From Gemmatimonas phototrophica (GTDB lineage: Bacteria > Gemmatimonadota > Gemmatimonadetes > Longimicrobiales > Gaopeijiaceae), in NCBI GenBank assembly GCA_945876015.1, contig CAMCNM010000020.1:1-14337 (forward strand): DNA of 14,337 bases, in the 5' to 3' direction. This document shows, one piece after another, positions 7,238 to 13,605 of the stretch. Within the stretch, counting starts at the first letter, position 1; the number at the start of each line of letters is the position of its first letter. Position numbers and translations under genes: made by a program. Below the pieces are notes generated by a model. It did no database searches, had not been told where the DNA came from, and saw only the letters and a list, made by a program, of their open reading frames with translations.

Positions 7238-8413
7238 TCAGCCCTCCCGCTCGTAGACCGTGAGCACGTCTTCCCCCAGGCGCTCCGGATCGAAGGCGGC
7301 CCGCCATTCCGTCCAGAAACCCTCGGCGAGGGGCCCGGGAAACGCGGGTACCCCTCCGCTCCCGAGTACCCGGGGCGACTGGAACAGATAGAGTCTGTCC
7401 ACAAGACCGGCCGCGAGGAAGGATCCGGTCAGGCGGCCACCTCCCTCACAGAGGATGGAGTGGATCCCCCGCGCGGACGCGGCGTCGAGCACCGCGCTCA
7501 GGTCGAGGCCGTGCGGGCCCTGCCTGACCTGCCGCACCTCGGCGCCCGCCTTCTCCAGGCGCGCGACTTTCGCCCGGTCGGCACTCTCGCCCACGAACAC
7601 GATCACCCTGCCCTCGGTCTCGCGGAAGATCGCGCCGGCTTCCGAGAGCGACGCCTTCGTATCGAGCACGATGCGCGTTGGCGGAACGCGCGGCGTGACG
7701 CCGCCCTCGCGCACGGTCAGGCGCGGATCATCCACGCGCGCGGTCACCGAGCCGATCATCACGGCTTCGAACCCGGCCCTCAGCCGATGCGCCTCGCGCA
7801 GCGCCTCCGGTCCCGTCACCGTGGTCCGGAGGCCAGGTGCCTCCGCGATCCGTCCGTCGAGCGAGAGAGCGAGCTTCGCCGCGACGAACGGCCGACCCGA
7901 CGCCTGACGATGAAAGAACACGGGGTTCTCCCTCCGCCCCACCGACGCGGGCCAAACCGGACCGGACACGGCAGTTCTGACGGCGCGCAGCGCAGCGCCC
8001 CCACCGGCGGCCTGTTTGTTGGGATCCGCGACCGAGTAGACGACCCGCCCGATGCCGGCGTGGATCAGCGCGTCGGTGCAGGCAGGCGTCTTACCCTGAT
8101 GGCGGCACGGCTCGAGGCTGACGTACGCGGTCGCGCCGGCCGGGTCCTCGATCGAGCGCTCGAGCGCACCCAGCTCGGCGTGCGGTCCCCCGAACTCGCG
8201 GTGCCACCCTTCGGCGAGCACCCGTCCGTCGCGCACGAGGACGCAACCGACCATCGGATTGGGATGGACGCGCCCCCAGCCGCGGCGGCCGAGCAACGTC
8301 GCGTGATCGAGCCAGCGAAGATCCTCTTCCGGGAGCGTTACGAGCGGCCGCTCACGGGGGCGCGGGTCGCCGTGCCCGGGGGGGCGCGGAAGATCGGACG
8401 CGCCGTTCCGCAC
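7238..8413 (-). CDS. ribD: Bifunctional diaminohydroxyphosphoribosylaminopyrimidine deaminase / uracil reductase
   Basis: Second and third steps of riboflavin synthesis after RibA. The N-terminal zinc deaminase domain has HPNPMVGCVLV (50-60), the zinc His78 and catalytic Glu80 in PHAELGAL, and Cys103/Cys112 in PCRHQGKTPAC. The C-terminal NADPH-dependent reductase has RPFVAAKLALSLDGRIA (174-190), GSVTARVDDPRLTVR and ILCEGGGRLTGSFL. The linker between them (about 140-162) is more diverged than usual but keeps normal spacing, so I see no frameshift. At 391 residues it is slightly longer than typical (about 360-380). The GTG start at 8413, with AGGAAGG five bases upstream, adds about 28 residues before the usual N-terminus, and no ATG/GTG/TTG closer to it was seen. 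The upstream gene stops 10 bases earlier, leaving no space for an FMN riboswitch. Confidence 0.95.
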   Translation of the reverse strand: MRNGASDLPRPPGHGDPRPRERPLVTLPEEDLRWLDHATLLGRRGWGRVHPNPMVGCVLVRDGRVLAEGWHREFGGPHAELGALERSIEDPAGATAYVSLEPCRHQGKTPACTDALIHAGIGRVVYSVADPNKQAAGGGAALRAVRTAVSGPVWPASVGRRENPVFFHRQASGRPFVAAKLALSLDGRIAEAPGLRTTVTGPEALREAHRLRAGFEAVMIGSVTARVDDPRLTVREGGVTPRVPPTRIVLDTKASLSEAGAIFRETEGRVIVFVGESADRAKVARLEKAGAEVRQVRQGPHGLDLSAVLDAASARGIHSILCEGGGRLTGSFLAAGLVDRLYLFQSPRVLGSGGVPAFPGPLAEGFWTEWRAAFDPERLGEDVLTVYEREG

Positions 8414-8423
8414 GGACGCCTTC

Positions 8424-9404
8424 CTACCAGGTGAGGCGAGCGGCGATCGACCCGAAGGGCATGACGCCGCCGGAATCGTACCCCCCCGCGGCGCGGCCCG
8501 GAGGAAACGCCCATCCCTTCGACCATCCGGCCTCGCCCGAGAGTTGGAGCACGAGGAACGTGTAGGACAGGCTGCCGAAGAACACCTGGCTGTCGGTGTT
8601 GAACGAGCGGATCGCTGTGCCGGTGCGCGTGATGCCAGCGACGGTCTGCCGAGCGTTGAGCGTCGAGACCCCCGCGTAGCGGTTGAGCCCCCAGCCCGCC
8701 ATCACGCCGATCGAGAGCAGATCCTTGCCCGCCGTCAGGCGGAGCGAGCTGACGGTCGGCTTGAAGACGAGATTCACTCGGTCGGACGGGAGACCCCAGC
8801 TGGTCTCGAAGACGTGACGCCGGGTCGCGGAAACGCTCACGCCCGGCAGCGTGAAGGACTCGCGCAGCAGCCCGATCCGCGCGCCGTAGCCGAGGCTCTG
8901 GACCGAGCCCGCGAATCCCGAACCGCCCGAGAGGCCGATCGCGGCAATCGAGGCGAGAAGATCGACCGAGAACATCCCGCCCACGGTGGGCATGGGGGAG
9001 AACCCTTCGAGCACGCCGACGGCGACGCTGCCCTCGATCGTCTTCGCCATGAACGTGTGCCGTGACGCGGGCACCGCACCCCCGCGCGGATCGGGCATCC
9101 CCGTGCGGGTGAGCCCGCCCCGCGCGGAGATCGCGATGCGCGGTGACGACCCGATGCGGCGGCCGACCGTGCTCGAGCTGCCCGGAACCGGAGATCCCAG
9201 GGATGCGGCCAGCCCCACGCTCGCGCGCGCGGCCCTCAACGCGAGCGCACCCTCGAGGCAGAGGGGGCCCATCAGCGGATCGCCCGCTGCGCATTCGTCG
9301 GCGACCCGGACGACCGCCTCCTGCGCGGAGGAACGCGCGGGAAAGACCGACGCCACTGCGAGCGCGAGCGTCGCGACGAAGCGCCTCCACGACCGCTCAG
9401 ACAT
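8424..9404 (-). CDS. Exported beta-barrel-like envelope protein, unrecognised family
   Basis: Function unknown. The 326-residue protein starts with a Sec-type signal: Arg7-Arg8, a hydrophobic core LALAVASVF and a likely cleavage after Ala27 (SSA before QEA). Mature cysteines Cys38 and Cys49 could form a disulfide. The rest is rich in Gly, Ser, Thr and Val, with alternating short strand-like stretches such as GMFSVDLLASIAAIGL, YGARIGLL, LLSIGVMAGWGLN, VFFGSLSYTFLVLQL and, last, FGSIAARLTW. A C-terminal aromatic residue with alternating hydrophobics is typical of outer-membrane barrels, so I infer an outer-membrane barrel. It is fitted tightly: its ATG overlaps the purM stop by 8 bp and its stop is 10 bases before ribD. 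No enzyme motif is visible. A membrane-anchored or periplasmic non-barrel protein is also possible. Confidence 0.7.
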   Translation of the reverse strand: MSERSWRRFVATLALAVASVFPARSSAQEAVVRVADECAAGDPLMGPLCLEGALALRAARASVGLAASLGSPVPGSSSTVGRRIGSSPRIAISARGGLTRTGMPDPRGGAVPASRHTFMAKTIEGSVAVGVLEGFSPMPTVGGMFSVDLLASIAAIGLSGGSGFAGSVQSLGYGARIGLLRESFTLPGVSVSATRRHVFETSWGLPSDRVNLVFKPTVSSLRLTAGKDLLSIGVMAGWGLNRYAGVSTLNARQTVAGITRTGTAIRSFNTDSQVFFGSLSYTFLVLQLSGEAGWSKGWAFPPGRAAGGYDSGGVMPFGSIAARLTW

Positions 9405-10452
9405 AGCGCACGCCCTGTCCGGGCTCGATCTCGCCCAGTAGCCACGCGTTCTCGCCCGATGCGCGGAGCGACGCGACGACCGAGTCGGCGTCCGCGGGCG
9501 CCACGACCGCGATCATACCGACGCCCATGTTGAAGACGCGGTCCATCTCCTCGAGCTCGACCGATCCCCCGTGCCGCAGTCCCTCGAACACCGCCGGGGC
9601 CTGCCAGGACTTCCTGTGCACCACCGCGCCGAGGCTCGGGCCGAGCACGCGCGGCAGGTTGCCCGGAATGCCGCCGCCCGTGATGTGGGCTAGCGCGTGC
9701 ACCTTCCCCGCGTCGAGCAGCGGGAGCATCGGTCGCAGGTAGCTCCGGTGCGCCTCGAGCAGCTCGTCCGCGACGCTCCGGCCGGTGCCAGGGAACGGAT
9801 CCCCGGCTCCGAGCCCGAGATGATCGAAGACGATCTTCCGGGCGAGCGTGTAGCCGTTGGTGTGGAGTCCGGTAGACGCGATCCCCACCAGGGCGTCGCC
9901 TGAACGCACCCGGCTCCCGTCGAGCACCCGGTCGCGCTCGACCACGCCGACGATGAAGCCCGCGAGGTCGTACTCGCCCTGCGCGTAGAAGTTGGGCATC
10001 TGCGCGGTCTCGCCGCCGAGCAGCGCGCAGCCGTTGTCGCGGCAGCCGTTCGCCACCCCCGACACGATGTCGGTCACCACGGCCTCGTCCATGGCACCGA
10101 GCGCCACGTAGTCGAGGAAGAAGATGGGACGCGCGCCCTGCACCAGGATGTCGTTGACGCAGTGGTTCACCAGGTCGCGGCCGACCGTGGTGTGACGGTT
10201 CGCGGCGAACGCGACCTTGAGCTTGGTCCCCACGCCATCCGCGCTCGCGACGAGCACGGGTGCGCTGAACCCCGGCGGCACCAGATAGAGACCACCGAAC
10301 GAGCCCAACTCGGAGAGGGTGTTCTCGTCGCGCGTGGACGCGACCAGGCTCTTGAGGCGCGCCTTCGCCCGCTCCGCGGCGTCGAGATCCACGCCCGCGT
10401 CGCGGTAGCTCAGCGCCGCGCCCGGCTTCTCCTTCTCGATCTGGCTACCCAT
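9397..10452 (-). CDS. purM: Phosphoribosylformylglycinamidine cyclo-ligase (AIR synthetase)
   Basis: Fifth step of purine synthesis: ATP-dependent ring closure of FGAM to aminoimidazole ribonucleotide. The 351-residue protein has the normal length and the PurM/PurL-type fold signatures: LSYRDAGVDLDAAERAK (14-30), ASADGVGTKLKVAF, CVNDILVQGARPIFFLDYVALG, the glycine-rich GCALLGGETAQMPNFYAQGEYDLAGFIVG, GLHTNGYTLARK, HITGGGIPGNLPRVL and RVFNMGVGM. The ATG start lies eight bases inside the end of the PfkB kinase gene, and its own stop overlaps the envelope-protein gene by eight bases, so all three are probably translationally coupled. No other purine gene is present in the window. Confidence 0.97.
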   Translation of the reverse strand: MGSQIEKEKPGAALSYRDAGVDLDAAERAKARLKSLVASTRDENTLSELGSFGGLYLVPPGFSAPVLVASADGVGTKLKVAFAANRHTTVGRDLVNHCVNDILVQGARPIFFLDYVALGAMDEAVVTDIVSGVANGCRDNGCALLGGETAQMPNFYAQGEYDLAGFIVGVVERDRVLDGSRVRSGDALVGIASTGLHTNGYTLARKIVFDHLGLGAGDPFPGTGRSVADELLEAHRSYLRPMLPLLDAGKVHALAHITGGGIPGNLPRVLGPSLGAVVHRKSWQAPAVFEGLRHGGSVELEEMDRVFNMGVGMIAVVAPADADSVVASLRASGENAWLLGEIEPGQGVRYV

Positions 10453-11374
10453 TCGGCGCAGCCTCGACCTCGAGATCGAACGCGGTCAGATCGCGGAACT
10501 GCCGAATGCGCTCGTTGACCTCGTCCGCGGTGAGGGTCTTGAGGCGGTCCACGCTGAACTGCTCGACCGCGTACGAGCCGAGCACCGAGCCGTAGACCAT
10601 GGCGCGCCGGAAGTCGTCGTCGCTGCGCCCACCGGACCGACCGAGGTAGCCGAAGAACCCGCCCGCGAACGCGTCTCCCGCGCCGGTCGGATCGAACACG
10701 TCCTCGAGCGGATACGCGGGCACGAAGAACACCGTGTCGCGCCCGAACAGCACGGCGCCGTGCTCGCCCTTCTTCACCACCACCCACTCGGGACCGTGCC
10801 GCTGGATCCAGCGCGCGGCCTTGAGGAGGTTGGGTTCGTCGGCCAGCTGGCGCGCTTCCCCGTCGTTCACCATCAGGATGTCCACGCGCTCGAGCATCTT
10901 GAGCAGCGGGTCCCTGCTGCCGTCGATCCAGAAGTTCATCGTGTCGGCGGCGACCAGCTCGGGGTTCCGCACCTGGTCGAGCACGTCCAGCTGCAGCACG
11001 GGGTCGATGTTGCCCAGGAACACCGTGCGCGCGTCGCGGAAGTGCTCGGGGATGCTGGGCTTGAAGTGCGCGAACACGCCGAGCTGCGTCCAGATCGTGG
11101 TGCGGTCGTTCAGGTCGTAGCTGTAGCGGCCCTTCCAGCGGAAGCTCTCACCCTCCGCCGTCTCGATCCCCGAGAGGTCCACACCGCGCCGAGCGAGGAA
11201 GTCGAGCTTCTCTATCGGATAGTCGGAGCCCACCACTCCGACCATCTGGACGGGGGCGAGCATGGAGGCCGCGGCGCTGAAGAAGACGGCCGAGCCACCG
11301 ACCGCCTCCTCGACCGAGCCGAAGGACGTCTCGACGTGATCGAGCGCCACGCTGCCGACGACGAGAATGGACAT
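10445..11374 (-). CDS. PfkB/ribokinase-family sugar or nucleoside kinase
   Basis: ATP-dependent kinase of the ribokinase superfamily; the substrate cannot be read from sequence. The 309-residue protein has the N-terminal strand MSILVVGSVALDHVE, an EAVGGSAVFFSAAASML segment corresponding to the GG-containing PfkB signature 1 (about 24-39), DTMNFWIDG (144-152), VNDGEARQL in the middle domain, VVVKKGEHGAVL, and signature 2 DPTGAGDAFAGGFFGYLG (228-245) with the catalytic base Asp234 and the anion hole GAG. Coupling to purM by an 8-bp overlap suggests a nucleoside or ribose-linked role, but this is only inference. The start is ATG with GGAG four bases upstream. A 58-base gap with short repeats precedes it, the best place in this stretch for a separate promoter. 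Confidence 0.9.
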   Translation of the reverse strand: MSILVVGSVALDHVETSFGSVEEAVGGSAVFFSAAASMLAPVQMVGVVGSDYPIEKLDFLARRGVDLSGIETAEGESFRWKGRYSYDLNDRTTIWTQLGVFAHFKPSIPEHFRDARTVFLGNIDPVLQLDVLDQVRNPELVAADTMNFWIDGSRDPLLKMLERVDILMVNDGEARQLADEPNLLKAARWIQRHGPEWVVVKKGEHGAVLFGRDTVFFVPAYPLEDVFDPTGAGDAFAGGFFGYLGRSGGRSDDDFRRAMVYGSVLGSYAVEQFSVDRLKTLTADEVNERIRQFRDLTAFDLEVEAAPNG

Positions 11375-11394
11375 CTGACTCCGTTCCGAGGTGT

Positions 11395-11425
11395 CGAGAA
11401 GTTTCGAGATGTGTAGAAACGTTTC
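11395..11425. repeat. GAAAC/GTTTC repeat cluster before pfkB
   Basis: In the 58-base argS-pfkB gap, a perfect 10-bp palindrome GAAACGTTTC (11416-11425) lies near a further GTTTC (11401-11405) and two TCGAGA copies (11395-11400 and 11404-11409). Read in mRNA sense, GTTTC and GAAAC could pair as a 5-bp stem with a 10-base loop. The palindrome could be an operator core or chance; there is no T-run to suggest a terminator. The rest of the gap holds only the pfkB ribosome site. Confidence 0.25.
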
Positions 11426-11432
11426 CGGTCGA

Positions 11433-13163
11433 TCAGCTCGCCGGCGGTGCGGCCGGTGGCGCTGGCGGCGGCTCCTCCAGCGCGCGCTCCATGCGCACGG
11501 GCGCGGACACGTTCAGGATGCGGAGGCCGTTCCTGAGCACCACGCGGACCGCGCGCGCGAGCACGAGGCGCGCCGCCCTGAGGTCAGGATCGGCGATCAG
11601 CACCGCGAGCTCCGGATTCCGGCTCGGGTTGCCCGCGTGGTACCACGAGTTCACCACACCCGACGTCTGCTCGAGGTACTCGCAGAGAGTATGGGGCGCC
11701 CGCGTGGCCGCCGCGCGCTCGACCACCTCGGGATACTCGGCCAAGTGCTTGACCAGGGCCAGCTCCACGGGATGGTCGAGGCGGGTCAGGTCGCCCTTCC
11801 CCGCCTTGGCCTCGGCCTCCAGCGCTTGTCCCGCCTTGCCGAAGATGCTGCACATGCGCGCGTGCGCGTACTGGATCTTGTAGACCGGATTCTTCTCCGA
11901 CTGGTCGAGCGCCATGTCGAGATCGAAGACGAGCTGGCCCTCGGGCTTCCTCATCAGGAAGAAGTACCGGGCCACGTCCACCCCGACCATCTCGAAGAGC
12001 TCGCGCAGCGTCGTGTACGATCCGGCGCGCTTGGAGAACTTGACCTCCTTCCCGCCCTGCTCGAGCCGCACCATCTGGTGGATCACGTATTCCGGGTAGC
12101 CCTCGGGAAGCCCGAGCGCCCTGAGTCCCGCGCGCACGCGGGCCACGGTCCCGTGGTGATCCGAGCCCTGCACGTTGATCGCGTGCTGGAAGCCACGCTC
12201 CCACTTCGCCATGTGATAGGCGATGTCGGGGAGGAAGTACGTGGGGGCGCCGTCGCCGCGCACCATCACGCGATCCTTGTCGTCTCCGTAGGTGGTCGTG
12301 CGGAGCCAGACCGCGCCGTCTTCCTCGAAGACGAGGCCGGTCGCGCGCAGCGCCTGGATCGTCGCTTCGACCCGGCCCTCGTTGTACAGCGAGGATTCTA
12401 GGTAGTGGTTGTGGAACTGGACGCGGAACTCGGCGAGATCCCGGTCCTGCTCCGCGCGCAGCAGACGCACCGCAAACTTCCGGAACACCTCGAGCGACGC
12501 GGGGGAGTCGTCGCCTCTGTAACCCTCCTTACCTTGGAGGTAGAGCTGCTTGGCGATGTCCAGGATGTAGTCGCCCTGGTAGCCGCCCTCGGGCAGCTCG
12601 ATCCACTCGCCGAGCACCTGCAGATACCGCGTACGCACGCTCTTCGCGAGCATCTCGATCTGGTTGCCCGCGTCGTTGTAGTAGTACTCGCGGTAGACCG
12701 ACCAGCCGGTCGCGGAAAGCAGATCGCAGATCGTGTCGCCGAGCGCGGCCTGCCGGCCGTGCCCGAGGTGGAGCGGCCCAGTGGGGTTCGCCGACACCCA
12801 TTCGACGATCATGCGCTCGCCGCCGCCCGTGACCGAGAACCCGTAGGCCTCGTCCTCGATGACGATGCGCTCGAGCTGCGCCGCGATCGAGCCGCTCGAG
12901 AGGCGGAAGTTGAGGAAGCCGGGGCCGGCCACCTCGACCGCGCTGATCCCCGTGTCCGCCAGATCCAGCGCCGCCGCGATCTCGGCGGCGATCTGCCGCG
13001 GCGGCTTCTTCAGCTCCTTGGCCAGCGTAAGGGCGACGCTGGTGGCCCAGTCGCCGTGCGTCGGGTCGCGCGGGCGCTCCAGGCGCACCTCGGTCTCCCC
13101 GGCTCCCATGCCCGCGAGCACGCGCTGGACGGCCTCGGCGATGCGGGTGCGTGGATCGTTCAC
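11433..13163 (-). CDS. argS: Arginyl-tRNA synthetase
   Basis: Class I synthetase that charges tRNA-Arg with arginine. The 576-residue protein has the N-terminal tRNA-recognition domain with RDPTHGDWATSVALTLAK (32-49), then the catalytic Rossmann domain with VSANPTGPLHLGHG, where HLGH (132-135) is the HIGH motif. REYYYNDAGNQIE (158-170) and QGSDHHGTVARV follow, and KFSKR (375-379) is in the KMSKS position. The DALR anticodon-binding domain occupies the C-terminal part from about residue 455. The last dozen residues form a Pro/Ala-rich tail (EEPPPAPPAAPPAS) beyond the usual family end. The start is GTG at 13163, directly after the TAG of the zinc-ribbon gene, with a G-rich ribosome site inside that gene's last codons. 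Length is normal apart from the tail. Confidence 0.97.
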   Translation of the reverse strand: MNDPRTRIAEAVQRVLAGMGAGETEVRLERPRDPTHGDWATSVALTLAKELKKPPRQIAAEIAAALDLADTGISAVEVAGPGFLNFRLSSGSIAAQLERIVIEDEAYGFSVTGGGERMIVEWVSANPTGPLHLGHGRQAALGDTICDLLSATGWSVYREYYYNDAGNQIEMLAKSVRTRYLQVLGEWIELPEGGYQGDYILDIAKQLYLQGKEGYRGDDSPASLEVFRKFAVRLLRAEQDRDLAEFRVQFHNHYLESSLYNEGRVEATIQALRATGLVFEEDGAVWLRTTTYGDDKDRVMVRGDGAPTYFLPDIAYHMAKWERGFQHAINVQGSDHHGTVARVRAGLRALGLPEGYPEYVIHQMVRLEQGGKEVKFSKRAGSYTTLRELFEMVGVDVARYFFLMRKPEGQLVFDLDMALDQSEKNPVYKIQYAHARMCSIFGKAGQALEAEAKAGKGDLTRLDHPVELALVKHLAEYPEVVERAAATRAPHTLCEYLEQTSGVVNSWYHAGNPSRNPELAVLIADPDLRAARLVLARAVRVVLRNGLRILNVSAPVRMERALEEPPPAPPAAPPAS

Positions 13164-13580
13164 CTACTCGCCCCCCTTCCCGCGGCCGGAGCGCTTCGAC
13201 GAACCCTTCGAGCCCCCTTCCTTCTTCGGGGAGCCGCCCTCCGTGGCCCCGGACTCCTTGGATCCGCCCTCCTTCTCGCCGCCGTCGCCGCCCGCCTTGC
13301 CACCTTCCTTGGTTCCGCTCTCGCCGCCCTTGGTTCCGCTTGCCTTCGGCTCGTACGTCGAGCCCGGTACCGCGTCGGACGAGGCCTCCCTCTTATAGGA
13401 CTCCGGACGGTTGTCCGTGATGTAGAAGCCTTCGCCCTTGAGCAGGAAGCCCATTCCGGGGACCATCTGTCGCGTGCCCGCTTTGCCGCACTTGGGGCAC
13501 TTGGCCTTGGGAGGATCCGACATCTTCTGGAAGACGTCGAAGACGTGGCCCTTGGGGCACCGGTATTCGTAGGTAGGCAT
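13164..13580 (-). CDS. FmdB-type zinc-ribbon protein with low-complexity tail
   Basis: Small putative regulatory protein of the FmdB/CxxC family; no biochemical function is firmly known for most members. Residues 1-40 form the ribbon: MPTYEYRCPKGHVFDVF with Cys8 and His12, then Cys28 and Cys31 in KCPKCGK as likely zinc ligands. The first knuckle is CPKGH rather than CxxC, a variant I recall in other family members. KGEGFYITDNRPESYK (48-63) is the conserved second segment. Residues about 80-138 are a hydrophilic tail of Gly, Lys, Glu and Ser with loose repeats around GTKGGES and KEGGSK, probably disordered. The ATG at 13580 has only a weak ribosome site (AGGT eleven bases upstream). The gene abuts argS with no gap and follows the mutase gene by 25 bases. 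Confidence 0.85.
   Translation of the reverse strand: MPTYEYRCPKGHVFDVFQKMSDPPKAKCPKCGKAGTRQMVPGMGFLLKGEGFYITDNRPESYKREASSDAVPGSTYEPKASGTKGGESGTKEGGKAGGDGGEKEGGSKESGATEGGSPKKEGGSKGSSKRSGRGKGGE
13307..13340 (-). repeat. 13-bp direct repeat in the zinc-ribbon tail
   Basis: CCTTGGTTCCGCT (plus strand) occurs at 13307-13319 and again at 13328-13340, offset by 21 bases, which is seven codons. It encodes the repeated Ser-Gly-Thr-Lys units of the low-complexity tail. The in-frame spacing suggests growth by slippage or local duplication. Confidence 0.7.
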
Positions 13581-13605
13581 AGAACCGACAACCTAATGCG
13601 TCGGA

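Noticed and set aside
7234..7404. N-terminal extension of ribE
   Set aside because: MFTGIVE is the conserved start of riboflavin synthase and the upstream codons overlie the end of ribD.
7915..8010. Possible frameshift in the ribD inter-domain linker
   Set aside because: The linker sequence is diverged, but its length between the two domains is normal, and neither alternative frame gives a better match to the family.
13585..13604. Inverted repeat CCGAC...GTCGG in the gap before the zinc-ribbon gene as a terminator
   Set aside because: Only a 5-bp stem with a 10-base loop and no T-run; too weak to call.
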